Assembly: GCF_006715025.1 (NCBI RefSeq)
Contig: NZ_VFMK01000001.1
Span: 5,394,001 to 5,458,000, forward strand
Direction of reading: 5' to 3'
Length of the DNA stretch: 64,000 nucleotides
Source: Serratia fonticola
GTDB taxonomy: Bacteria; Pseudomonadota; Gammaproteobacteria; Enterobacterales; Enterobacteriaceae
In this document: one piece after another, positions 27,152-34,647 of the stretch
Layout: the number at the start of each line of letters is the position of its first letter
Position numbering within the stretch: position 1 is the first letter of the stretch
The notes under the pieces: generated by a model
What the model saw: only the letters and a program-made list of their open reading frames with translations
What the model was told of the DNA's origin: nothing
Databases searched by the model: none
Program-made: the position numbers and the translations under genes

Positions 27152-28500
27152 GCGAAGTCCCCTTTAAACTCTTGCTCAAACTCACGCAGACGACGTTTAA
27201 ACAAAGACGCGGTCGACCATTCTCGGCGTTCCACTTCGCTAAACTTCAGCTCATCCGTTTTTAGTTGATGATTGAGCCAGACGCCGAAATCCAGAGCGAT
27301 ATCCTTTTTCCAATCACCGCCTTCGCGCTCAAACTGGAAGTCTTTATCATGTTTCATCCGCCAGGGATCAAGCCACAACTGCTGTGCTCGGGATAGTTGA
27401 CACTCCTCTTTCATGCTCCAACATTGCCAATCTTCCCTATTTTGAATACCGGCCACGTAGCAGAACAAAATATCGATAATCTCATCAACGTAGGCAGCTC
27501 GCTGTTCACGGATCTCCATATTTTTATCCTGTGGATCAAGACTGCGCAGGTACTGCTTCAACTGCCACACTGCATCTTTCGCCATCGCCGAGAATGCTTT
27601 ACGCTCTTGGAAAATAGAACTCTGGTTTAGCGGCGGCTTATTTTGGTTTTGCCATACCGGCGCAGCGCAAGGCAATAACCAGACATGGCCACCACGCACG
27701 CTGTTGAGATAGGAAATATTCTGCGGCTTGGTGCCGCCCATATTTAAGGCTGCCGTCTTAGGGTAGATCACGCGGGGTTCAGGGTGCCATTCGCCAGCTT
27801 TACAGGCTTGGTATATCTCTTTGGAGGCTTCGCTAAAACGCGCCTCGCTGATACGCTGGTGCATCGCTTGCGCTAGTGAGGAAGAGAATAACGGGCTTAA
27901 CAAATGGTATTCGCCTTGCCCTACCGGGAAATAGATCTGCTTGGCTAAGCTGTGAGAAGAGGGATTTTTATTGGTTAATACCTGCTTAAACCCCGCAACC
28001 CACTGTTCCAGCTGTTGTGGATTCTCGGCCAGTTTCTCCAATGGCGCGGTGTCATCACGACTTAAACAAGCAATCAGCGATTCACCTTTATATTCTAACT
28101 GTAGTAACTTTGCCACGTCCAACGCAGCCGCGTTGCCGACCGCATCAACTGCAGGCTGGGATAACGTATTGGTAGCAAGGGTGTTTATGGTCTGTTCCGA
28201 CGAACCTACACTAAAAACACTGCTGCCTTTTGCATCACTGTGGGTAAATTTCAGCGCATGCGTTACCAGGCTGATTTGTCCAGCGCGACCAGCGGCATCG
28301 GTCAACCAATTGCGTGGCGCATAGTTTTTCTCTAACGTCTGCAGTTGCTCTAATACCGTTTGCTTGGCAACAGCGATTTCTTCGGGATCGGTCAACCCTG
28401 CCAGCTTTTTTGCGGCTTCTTTTTCCAGCGCTTCCAACTTGGGCTGTTTGCGGCTGGCAATATATTCAACAATCAAAGCGGTTAATCCATCATCTGCCAT
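27139..28500 (-). CDS. csy1: Type I-F Cascade large subunit Csy1 (Cas8f)
   Basis: Csy1 recognises the GG/CC PAM and recruits Cas2-3 to the bound target. The 453-residue protein starts MADDGLTALIVEYIASRKQ and contains NPSSHSLAKQIYFPVGQGEYHLLSPLFSSSLAQ (part), typical of Csy1. The start at 28500 is supported by AAGGAG seven bases upstream; the frame continues 11 codons further up without support. The predicted promoter lies about 240 bp upstream, with a 52-codon ORF between. Confidence 0.95.
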   Translation of the reverse strand: MADDGLTALIVEYIASRKQPKLEALEKEAAKKLAGLTDPEEIAVAKQTVLEQLQTLEKNYAPRNWLTDAAGRAGQISLVTHALKFTHSDAKGSSVFSVGSSEQTINTLATNTLSQPAVDAVGNAAALDVAKLLQLEYKGESLIACLSRDDTAPLEKLAENPQQLEQWVAGFKQVLTNKNPSSHSLAKQIYFPVGQGEYHLLSPLFSSSLAQAMHQRISEARFSEASKEIYQACKAGEWHPEPRVIYPKTAALNMGGTKPQNISYLNSVRGGHVWLLPCAAPVWQNQNKPPLNQSSIFQERKAFSAMAKDAVWQLKQYLRSLDPQDKNMEIREQRAAYVDEIIDILFCYVAGIQNREDWQCWSMKEECQLSRAQQLWLDPWRMKHDKDFQFEREGGDWKKDIALDFGVWLNHQLKTDELKFSEVERREWSTASLFKRRLREFEQEFKGDFAWVP

Positions 28501-28546
28501 ATAACGCTCCTTGCATTTCCAATTCGGCGACAAACCTGATTCACGA

Positions 28547-28705
28547 TTACTTATTGATATTAATAGTAAAAATTGATGTCGCTATCGGAGTATCGCTGGT
28601 TAAAGTTTTGCTTTCGTCGCCATAAAACAGCGGATTTATGCAAACAATACAAAGAGTAAGTAGTTGTATTGTTTTACCAATCCTATCCGTCCAATTTCGT
28701 TCCAT
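28547..28705 (-). CDS. Small ORF (52 codons) first in the csy operon; candidate CRISPR-regulated product
   Basis: I do not recognise this protein. The ATG at 28705 has GAGAGGA with AGGA seven bases upstream, and a strong promoter ends about 37 bp before it, so expression is plausible. The first half is MERNWTDRIGKTIQLLTLCI, and residues about 12-28 form one hydrophobic stretch. The remainder is polar. Codons rare in enterics cluster early (CGA3, AGG8, ATA13, CTA15, ATA23). It ends 46 bp before csy1, so it should be co-transcribed. An in-frame GTG at 28732 could extend it by nine residues. It could be a leader peptide, a toxin of CreT type, or chance. Confidence 0.5.
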   Translation of the reverse strand: MERNWTDRIGKTIQLLTLCIVCINPLFYGDESKTLTSDTPIATSIFTININK

Positions 28706-28741
28706 TTCGATGTCCTCTCGATATACCCACACTTAGAGTGC

Positions 28742-28769
28742 ATCATATGCTTAAAAAGTAACTAGTCAA
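28742..28769 (-). promoter_or_regulatory. Predicted sigma-70 promoter of the csy operon
   Basis: On the minus strand TTGACT (28769-28764) and TATGAT (28747-28742) are separated by 16 bp, each one base from consensus. Transcription should begin near 28735, giving a 30-nt leader before the small ORF and reading on into csy1. A protospacer-like site begins 9 bp upstream of the -35 box. Confidence 0.75.
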
Positions 28770-28775
28770 TAATAT

Positions 28776-28794
28776 CCTATATGTCTGCTCCTAT
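28776..28794 (+). promoter_or_regulatory. CC-flanked protospacer-like site A at the csy promoter
   Basis: CC at 28776-28777 is a correctly placed I-F PAM. The next 17 bases (28778-28794) match the pseudo-spacer of the mini-CRISPR at 28939 in 14 positions. The mismatches fall at 6, 12 and 16. Positions 6 and 12 are bases that I-F Cascade leaves unpaired, so the effective seed match is complete. A bound Cascade would cover the upstream edge of the csy promoter. Confidence 0.7.
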
Positions 28795-28831
28795 ATTAAA
28801 ATAACACTCTATGTGTTTGCTTATTTTTTAT

Positions 28832-28855
28832 CCTATATATTTGCTCATTTTTAGT
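28832..28855 (+). promoter_or_regulatory. CC-flanked protospacer-like site B
   Basis: CC at 28832-28833 is followed by TATATATTTGCTCATTT, matching the pseudo-spacer at 13 of 17 positions with mismatches at 6, 8, 12 and 14, then again at 20-22. It is weaker than site A because position 8 is within the seed. It is also part of a threefold sequence motif around TATRTRTYTGCT (28778, 28810, 28834). Confidence 0.4.
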
Positions 28856-28878
28856 GCACCGAATGAATCAAAAAAAAA

Positions 28879-28908
28879 TTGGAATTCACATACGTGAGCT
28901 CCTACTAT
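28879..28908 (+). promoter_or_regulatory. Possible promoter for the mini-CRISPR RNA
   Basis: TTGGAA at 28879-28884 and TACTAT at 28903-28908 are separated by 18 bp on the plus strand, each four of six to consensus. The start site would fall near 28915, at the foot of the first pseudo-repeat hairpin. The prediction is weak, but this is the best plus-strand promoter before the element. Confidence 0.35.
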
Positions 28909-28910
28909 GA

Positions 28911-28985
28911 GCCCACTGCTGAACAAGCAGCTTAGAAATATATTTCTGCACCTTTGCAGTTGAAATAAACTGCCGTACAGGCAGC
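28911..28985 (+). ncRNA. Two-repeat mini-CRISPR on the plus strand (CreR/CreA-like guide RNA candidate)
   Basis: Pseudo-repeat 1 (28911-28938) matches the array repeat in crRNA sense at 23 of 28 positions and keeps the 5' handle CTTAGAAA exactly. Its hairpin CTGCT-GAACA-AGCAG keeps pairing because both partners of one base pair changed. Pseudo-repeat 2 (from 28965) keeps ACTGCCGTACAGGCAGC (28969-28985) exactly and loses the 3' end. The pseudo-spacer (28939-28964) is 26 nt, six shorter than normal. Cas6f cutting would give a guide starting CTTAGAAA. It reads opposite to the cas genes. By analogy with CreR and CreA RNAs of other CRISPR-Cas loci, it probably guides Cascade to the csy promoter. 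Rival ideas are an array remnant or a terminator for cas2-3. Confidence 0.72.
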
Positions 28986-29007
28986 GGCGCACTCATCCGA
29001 GTGCGCC
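28986..29007. terminator. Perfect 9-bp hairpin over the cas2-3 stop codon
   Basis: GGCGCACTC at 28986-28994 and GAGTGCGCC at 28999-29007 form a perfect 9-bp stem with loop ATCC, directly after pseudo-repeat 2. The cas2-3 stop codon lies inside. It could end the mini-CRISPR RNA on the plus strand, though no T-run follows, or protect the cas2-3 mRNA end. Confidence 0.45.
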
Positions 29008-32000
29008 AAACACCCCTAGCAACGGGTGGAAGTGCCACTGATCTGACTTGTTTTTTCGTAGGCTGATCTCGCCGAACTTCCGACTCACCTCAGGTAACTC
29101 CATCCCCAGTTGATCGGCCAACCCTTGGTAGATTGTTGGGTAGTCCTCAGTGATCCAGGCACTCACTCCCTCGGCAAAAATCACTCCAACCTCATGAAAG
29201 TTATCGCTGAACTTCCATTGACCAGGGACAATATCTGGGAATTTAAAGCGTGGCTTATCCACTTCATCCTCCATCCACAGATAGTGCGGTTCTTCTTCGG
29301 TGGATTGCCGAAACGGGCTCACTCGTTGTTGTTCTGCACACCAAGTGGCCTGCTTGCGCCACCAGAGTGCAGCGTAATATTTACCCTCAAGATCCTTTCG
29401 CCCCTGTAATACGCTGCGTAAACAAGCATGTTCCAGAGAGACAAAATTGTCGTGCACCTGTGTTAACAACGGCTCCTGCACACGGGGCACTGCGCTGATA
29501 GTTTCATATTGCTCAGGCTGTAAAATCTCCGCTAGATCGTGACTCTTGAGCTGAAGCCGGTATTTCTCAGATTCAAACCCTGGCCGATAATAAGCCGGTT
29601 TATTACCCTGTAACGCCCTCACGTTTTTTTGCAAAATATGCAAGTTAGGCGATGTACAAGGCTGCTGTCGATGGCGCTGAATGCGTCCAGCCAATTGGAT
29701 TAATGAACGCATCGAACTAGGTTCAGCAATAGCCCAATCATAATCATGATCGCGCCCAACCTCGGCAACGGATGTTGCCAGCACCACAAACAAGTGATGC
29801 TGTTCGGGATAGTTCACCAATGCATGATTGATTTCTGTGATTTGCCACAGCGCCGTTTCGCAATAACGCGTTAGGGTTTCGTCCAACCGCCGCTCAATAT
29901 GCGAACGCATCGCCAACGGGTGTTGACTGTGATAAACACAATAATGGATACGGGTATTATTTGGCGCAGGCTTGCGTAACAGCCGCTGAGCTACCGCCAC
30001 CAGTGGGTTAATATTTGCCATACGGATCACACCCAACGACACGGTTTTACCCTGCGGGTGCTTTTGATGATGAAGGGCATGCAATTGCTGCATGGCTACC
30101 GAAAATGTTTCCGTGATGCTATCCAGTACAGCATTTTCCCGCTGGTTAGCCGGTTGCACCGTAATCAACTGCGCACGGCGCAATACCGCTGCGTTTTGCA
30201 GTATCTCTACCCGCTGGGCCACAAACGCCTCATGCAGGTCTTTAAAACATTTCGCACTTTGTACATCATGCTGTACAGCATCGTTCTCATCAAACCATGC
30301 ACAGCAGATATTTAACGGTGTATCAGGCAACCCACACACTTGCTGATAATCCTCCCGCCCAGCTTTATACGCATTAAATAACGCCTGAACCAACGCTGGC
30401 GGTAAGGTGGCGGAAGAGAGCAGCACACGTGAACCTAACATTCCCGCCCAGTTGACCAAACGACATAGGGCAGGCAAATCGGCAATATCAAAGTCGTCCG
30501 GTTCATCTAGCACCAGATCGGCAGTCAACAGACGCAGCATCGGTGCGATTTGCTTACCACCGCGCACACCCTCAGTCGCTCCAATCAGATGATCGATCGT
30601 CGTCACCAAGACCGGAGCACTCAGCAATGCGTGCAATTTGTCACTACCTTGCAACCAACGACTTAAGCGCCCATCGTCCAGGCTGCCACCGTAGCTGACG
30701 TAGTGATGTTCGGCGAATAACGCCTCTGCCGAAGCACTGCCGGTACCACGCTGCTCAGCTTTATCATTATTGAGTTGGTGTAATTCTCGTACCGCGGCAG
30801 ATCCCACTAATACGGCCAGATCGTCATCTTCCAAAGTCAGCCTGGTTTTAAGCGCATCACCGGTTTGCAAAGTTAAGGTACGCAATCCCAAGGCAACGGA
30901 AAAACGGCAGCCTGACTTTTCATCGGCCAAACCATACATAATTCGTGCATTGGCAAAGGTTTTTCCACAACCGGTAGAAGCCATATTCACACCGAAAAAA
31001 CCTTGCTTAACCGAACGCTCGCCCACCGCACACGCAAGATCATAAGCTTTGTCTTGCCAACGGAATTTCTCTGTCTTACTGCGCTGTTTGAACCCTTTAT
31101 GACGCGTGATTGCCGGTAATGTCGTGCGGATATTTGGCAGGCTGCGGCCCAACAATAACGCGTTCTGCCCCACGCCAATATTGTGCTCATCCAACCGCTG
31201 CTTCAAACCACCGGTTTTACGATCAGTATTGGCATACGCCTGATAATTCGTATCTTGCCAACCCACCGTTGGCGGTAAGGAAGAATAATGATGATCCGCC
31301 AACATCAGCACCAGACGCGCCATATGGCTGGTGAAACGTTGCTCCAATACCCCAAATTGTATCAATGAGGTTTGCTGCAATGCGCGTTGGGCAAATTTGT
31401 GTGCTTTTTCTCGCCAGATGGCACTGCGCATTGGTGTACCATAAGGGAAAGTCCAAACCGCGCGGCGCTCCTCTGCTGTCCAACCTTCAATTTGGCTATT
31501 CGTAGAGTTCCACTCAGCAACCAATTGTGTCGTTAACCAGCTATCGATTTGCGCTAATTCCGGCGGGTTCACGCTTTCTTTATCCCGTTGAGGGTAAGCA
31601 GGCAAACGGTGGTGGGAAACAATGAGCCAGGCCACGACCGTTGCCAGTGGCGGCAAAGAGGTAAACGGATTGACAAAAGCATCAACAGAGTCCTTTATCA
31701 AATCGGCTATCATCCGGCTTTCATCACGTTCGCTAATCGTCGCCAACGCCGCTAGCCACTGCCGATCGCTACGTTTTCCTATCCATGCACAAAATAGTCT
31801 CAATGAAACCCATTCATGCCGATAAGGTTGAAAACCTTTTCCTTCACGTCTTAGCCCATTCTGGAATAAGAGGTTAGCCTTGCCAAAATCATGGAACAAA
31901 CCGGCGATACCGGCCAACAAGGCAATCACCTCGACGCTGTGCCAGTTATTTTCATCCTGGCTTCTGAGCACATCGCGCTCTGTGGTATTGGTTGGCACCG

Positions 32001-32259
32001 AGCCTTGGGCATTGAAACGCCGCAAATTACCCACGATCCATAACAGCTCTGTTTGATTGCCCCCTTTGATCCAATGGCAGGCCACTGCCGTATTACGCCG
32101 GGCCGTTTTACGCAGCAATTTCCTCAGCGTATTCAACCCTTCCAACGTGATGGCCGTTTGCCAGGTTCTGTCGCCTTTGCGTTCCGCAAATTGATCCAGA
32201 ATACGGCGTGTTTCAACCAACGCCCGTTTATTACATTGCGCGATCAGTAAAATATTCAT
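28993..32259 (-). CDS. cas2-3: Cas2-Cas3 fusion nuclease-helicase, type I-F
   Basis: This 1088-residue fusion is specific to type I-F. Residues 1-90 form the Cas2 domain that joins Cas1 in spacer integration. The HD nuclease motif is LFHDFGK (His123, Asp124). The SF2 helicase follows with Walker A STGCGKT (428-434), DEPD (585-588), LLSSATLPP and GRIQRHRQ. Cascade recruits it to shred target DNA. The start overlaps cas1 by 4 nt (ATGA). A 492-bp gap follows before csy1, so the csy genes probably have their own promoter. Confidence 0.97.
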   Translation of the reverse strand: MNILLIAQCNKRALVETRRILDQFAERKGDRTWQTAITLEGLNTLRKLLRKTARRNTAVACHWIKGGNQTELLWIVGNLRRFNAQGSVPTNTTERDVLRSQDENNWHSVEVIALLAGIAGLFHDFGKANLLFQNGLRREGKGFQPYRHEWVSLRLFCAWIGKRSDRQWLAALATISERDESRMIADLIKDSVDAFVNPFTSLPPLATVVAWLIVSHHRLPAYPQRDKESVNPPELAQIDSWLTTQLVAEWNSTNSQIEGWTAEERRAVWTFPYGTPMRSAIWREKAHKFAQRALQQTSLIQFGVLEQRFTSHMARLVLMLADHHYSSLPPTVGWQDTNYQAYANTDRKTGGLKQRLDEHNIGVGQNALLLGRSLPNIRTTLPAITRHKGFKQRSKTEKFRWQDKAYDLACAVGERSVKQGFFGVNMASTGCGKTFANARIMYGLADEKSGCRFSVALGLRTLTLQTGDALKTRLTLEDDDLAVLVGSAAVRELHQLNNDKAEQRGTGSASAEALFAEHHYVSYGGSLDDGRLSRWLQGSDKLHALLSAPVLVTTIDHLIGATEGVRGGKQIAPMLRLLTADLVLDEPDDFDIADLPALCRLVNWAGMLGSRVLLSSATLPPALVQALFNAYKAGREDYQQVCGLPDTPLNICCAWFDENDAVQHDVQSAKCFKDLHEAFVAQRVEILQNAAVLRRAQLITVQPANQRENAVLDSITETFSVAMQQLHALHHQKHPQGKTVSLGVIRMANINPLVAVAQRLLRKPAPNNTRIHYCVYHSQHPLAMRSHIERRLDETLTRYCETALWQITEINHALVNYPEQHHLFVVLATSVAEVGRDHDYDWAIAEPSSMRSLIQLAGRIQRHRQQPCTSPNLHILQKNVRALQGNKPAYYRPGFESEKYRLQLKSHDLAEILQPEQYETISAVPRVQEPLLTQVHDNFVSLEHACLRSVLQGRKDLEGKYYAALWWRKQATWCAEQQRVSPFRQSTEEEPHYLWMEDEVDKPRFKFPDIVPGQWKFSDNFHEVGVIFAEGVSAWITEDYPTIYQGLADQLGMELPEVSRKFGEISLRKNKSDQWHFHPLLGVFGALG

Positions 32260-33236
32260 TGCGCTGCTCGGCTGAGCTGTTGAGCAGTGGTTTGCAGGGT
32301 ATCAATCATCACATCCAACGCATCTGCACGTTGGAAGCCACTGAGGCAACGCTGACGGAATTCTTGCTCCTCTTCCCCGGCCATCGCGGCAATAAAAGCC
32401 TGTGGCAACACCAAGGCGTCTTTAATCAGATCGGCTACGTCGAATACCAACCCCCCTCGCCGGGTTTTGCCATGGAGCACCGCCAAGCCATGAGGCAAAC
32501 CGATGACCCAGGTTGCGACCGCCGCCAATCCATAGGCAAGATAGTTACCGTGATCGAGAAAACGGTTCGCCACATCGACACCACCGCCACGCTTGGCCCT
32601 GGTAAACTCGCCATAGTTCACCGTGTTGGCTGCCAGCTTGTATAAAGCTTTGGTCATGACCGCTTCCTGAGCCAGTAAATCGTTACTGTTACGGCAATGG
32701 GCCAGGTTCTTTTCGTACTGCGCAAGTAATTGGCATAAGCGGTTTTCGTCGGGGGAAAACCCGCTTTCACGTTGCATATGGGGGCCTAGCCAGTGGCGTT
32801 GAATTTGCTGGATGCGTACCCGTTGAAAGGCCAGTGCCGCCGCTAGCCGTTGCCGATCGTCAAACCAAAAGCTGACCCAGTGCTGCAAGTATTCCGTCGG
32901 GCGGTATTCGCTTTGTGAACTTAACCAGGAAACTGCGGTTTCGACTTCATTAGCGGCATACAAGGGTGTGCCACCACCGCCACAAAAACCGATTAATACG
33001 CCTGCTTTGGCAAATTCGCGCATTGCTGCCTGGGTGATCGAGGTGCCGGTCCCCAGCATAACGACTGAAGTATTGGCTATAGGGATATTCCAATATAGCG
33101 ATTGCTTGCCTTCATCAGTGACGTATTCCACCCGCCCGCCATTCACTAATACACGGCAATATTGTAAGTAATAAATGTTTGCACGTTTTGAATGCAGAAT
33201 AGTTTTTAAATCTGAAGGCGAGAATTGTTTATTCAT
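32256..33236 (-). CDS. cas1: CRISPR integrase Cas1, type I-F
   Basis: Cas1 with the Cas2 part of Cas2-3 inserts new spacers at the leader-repeat junction. The 326-residue protein has the metal-binding residues Glu191 (LLAQEAVMTK), His255 (LAVLHGK) and Asp266/Asp269 (FDVADL), matching the I-F family. It opens MNKQFSPSDLKTILHSKRAN. Array 2 lies upstream on the same strand, 216 bp away, so array transcripts could read into it. No strong ribosome binding site is visible. Confidence 0.97.
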   Translation of the reverse strand: MNKQFSPSDLKTILHSKRANIYYLQYCRVLVNGGRVEYVTDEGKQSLYWNIPIANTSVVMLGTGTSITQAAMREFAKAGVLIGFCGGGGTPLYAANEVETAVSWLSSQSEYRPTEYLQHWVSFWFDDRQRLAAALAFQRVRIQQIQRHWLGPHMQRESGFSPDENRLCQLLAQYEKNLAHCRNSNDLLAQEAVMTKALYKLAANTVNYGEFTRAKRGGGVDVANRFLDHGNYLAYGLAAVATWVIGLPHGLAVLHGKTRRGGLVFDVADLIKDALVLPQAFIAAMAGEEEQEFRQRCLSGFQRADALDVMIDTLQTTAQQLSRAAQ

Positions 33237-33452
33237 GAAAGGGGCAATATCCCTATTTTTATGTCATAAAATCATCCAGCTCGTGAATTTTCACGCAAGA
33301 TGCCAACGTTCCCCTTGTTGTTTTAGCACAGTTACCCCTTTGAATAACTTGATGAATGTTAAATTTTAATTAATTAAAATCAATGATAATTAAATTAAAA
33401 TAATACATAAATATTATCAGTGGTAAAAATAGTCATCGGATATACCTGGTGA
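33237..33452 (-). promoter_or_regulatory. AT-rich region between array 2 and cas1
   Basis: This 216-bp gap contains no gene. The array-side half is extremely AT-rich (33361-33430), as in H-NS-silenced promoters. It should carry the promoter of cas1-cas2-3, but no clear -35/-10 pair was chosen. Confidence 0.45.
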
Positions 33453-34261
33453 TCTGTAGCCTGCCTGTACGGCAGTGAACTTATTGGAATTTCGAGAAGG
33501 ATGCCGGGTATTTTTCTAAGCTGCCTGTACGGCAGTGAACCTTACCGCCGCTGTAGTTAACGACAATGATGTTTTCTAAGCTGCCTGTACGGCAGTGAAC
33601 GGTAGCTATCGAAAAAGTGTGAACTATTTACGTTTCTAAGCTGCCTGTACGGCAGTGAACTTTTGCCTAGTGTGGGTAACGGTAACTGGCAATTTCTAAG
33701 CTGCCTGTACGGCAGTGAACACCTCACCAAAGAGCAGCATGATTGGCTTAATTTTCTAAGCTGCCTGTACGGCAGTGAACGTTGGCATAGGTCAAAACAC
33801 CATTTTCTCCAGTTTCTAAGCTGCCTGTACGGCAGTGAACCGTTGTGGGGTAATGAAGCCGGCGTGCTTGCAGTTTCTAAGCTGCCTGTACGGCAGTGAA
33901 CTTGGTCTGCGCGTTGCTGAGTCGCACCATGACTTTCTAAGCTGCCTGTACGGCAGTGAACCAGGCGATGTATCTCTATTGGCAAGGGTTCCGTTTCTAA
34001 GCTGCCTGTACGGCAGTGAACTGGCTGCGGGTGTGCTCAATTCGCTTTCTGAGTTTCTAAGCTGCCTGTACGGCAGTGAACTTGACAGATTGAGGGCTGA
34101 CGCCAGCTATCCTTTTCTAAGCTGCCTGTACGGCAGTGAACCCGTCCAGGTACTGGTACCGCGTGGCAATAGCTTTCTAAGCTGCCTGTACGGCAGTGAA
34201 CAAACTCCGCAATCCAAATGCACTATGCGATGATTTCTAAGCTGCCTGTACGGCAGTGAAC
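33453..34261 (-). CRISPR. Type I-F CRISPR array 2: 14 repeats, 13 spacers
   Basis: This array uses the same 28-bp repeat as array 1. The period is 60 bp apart from one 33-nt spacer at 33841-33873. The repeat at 33453-33480 has four changes at its handle end and marks the distal end next to cas1. The leader lies at 34262 on, so transcription is on the minus strand toward cas1. Confidence 0.99.
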
Positions 34262-34402
34262 CGTTACAGACTAGCGCTAATCACCTGATCTGCATAGCGT
34301 CTTCCGTTAAAAAGGCAAAATACCCTTTTTTACACCAAGAAAATTAACCATTAAAAATCAATAAATTAAATAACAAGGCAAAAATAGGGTTAACAACGGA
34401 TA
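34262..34402 (-). promoter_or_regulatory. Leader of CRISPR array 2
   Basis: This segment shares blocks with leaders 1 and 3: GGCAAAATACCCTTTTTT near 34313, a perfect IHF consensus AATCAATAAATTA at 34356-34368 (95 bp from the repeat) and AGGGTT at 34387-34392. The conserved distances suggest an active integration leader. Confidence 0.8.
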
Positions 34403-34647
34403 TGCTCTTTCTCTGCCAAATACCGGCTTGTCTCCCCACCCAAAAAGAAAAGGAAATGCCGCATAAAGCGGGCATTCCCTCACACTGCTGACAAAGTCAG
34501 ATATTAGGAAGAGCGTAGCGATGGGGTCGTCGTGGCGTAAGCCAGCGGAACGTCCCTCGGGGCGGCAGGCCTGGATATCTCAAGTTAAAAAAACACGTTG
34601 TCATCTCTCTTTGGGAATACCGCACCAGGCAGGTATTCCCTTTTTTA
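34403..34647. other. Intergenic region between array 2 leader and ascB
   Basis: No gene is seen. The region contains a second copy of the 30-bp dispersed repeat at 34484-34513. A perfect hairpin, GGGAATACC/GGTATTCCC (34613-34621 and 34632-34640), is followed by six T on the plus strand. The hairpin sits just after the ascB stop, but its T-run suits plus-strand transcription, so its role is unclear. Confidence 0.5.
34484..34513. repeat. Dispersed 30-bp repeat, copy 2
   Basis: ACTGCTGACAAAGTCAGATA begins this copy, which matches 1096-1125 at 26 of 30 positions. It is intergenic, like the first copy. Confidence 0.5.

Noticed and set aside
28911..28985. The repeat-like pair as only a rho-independent terminator of cas2-3
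   Set aside because: On the minus strand GCTGCC-TGTAC-GGCAG followed by TTTATTT could weakly terminate. It does not explain the intact crRNA handle, the compensatory pair change in the second hairpin or the PAM-flanked promoter match, so it is kept as a rival or additional role.
34613..34646. Perfect hairpin with T-run near the end of ascB as its terminator
   Set aside because: The T-run follows the stem on the plus strand, whereas ascB is on the minus strand. Kept only as a note on the intergenic region.
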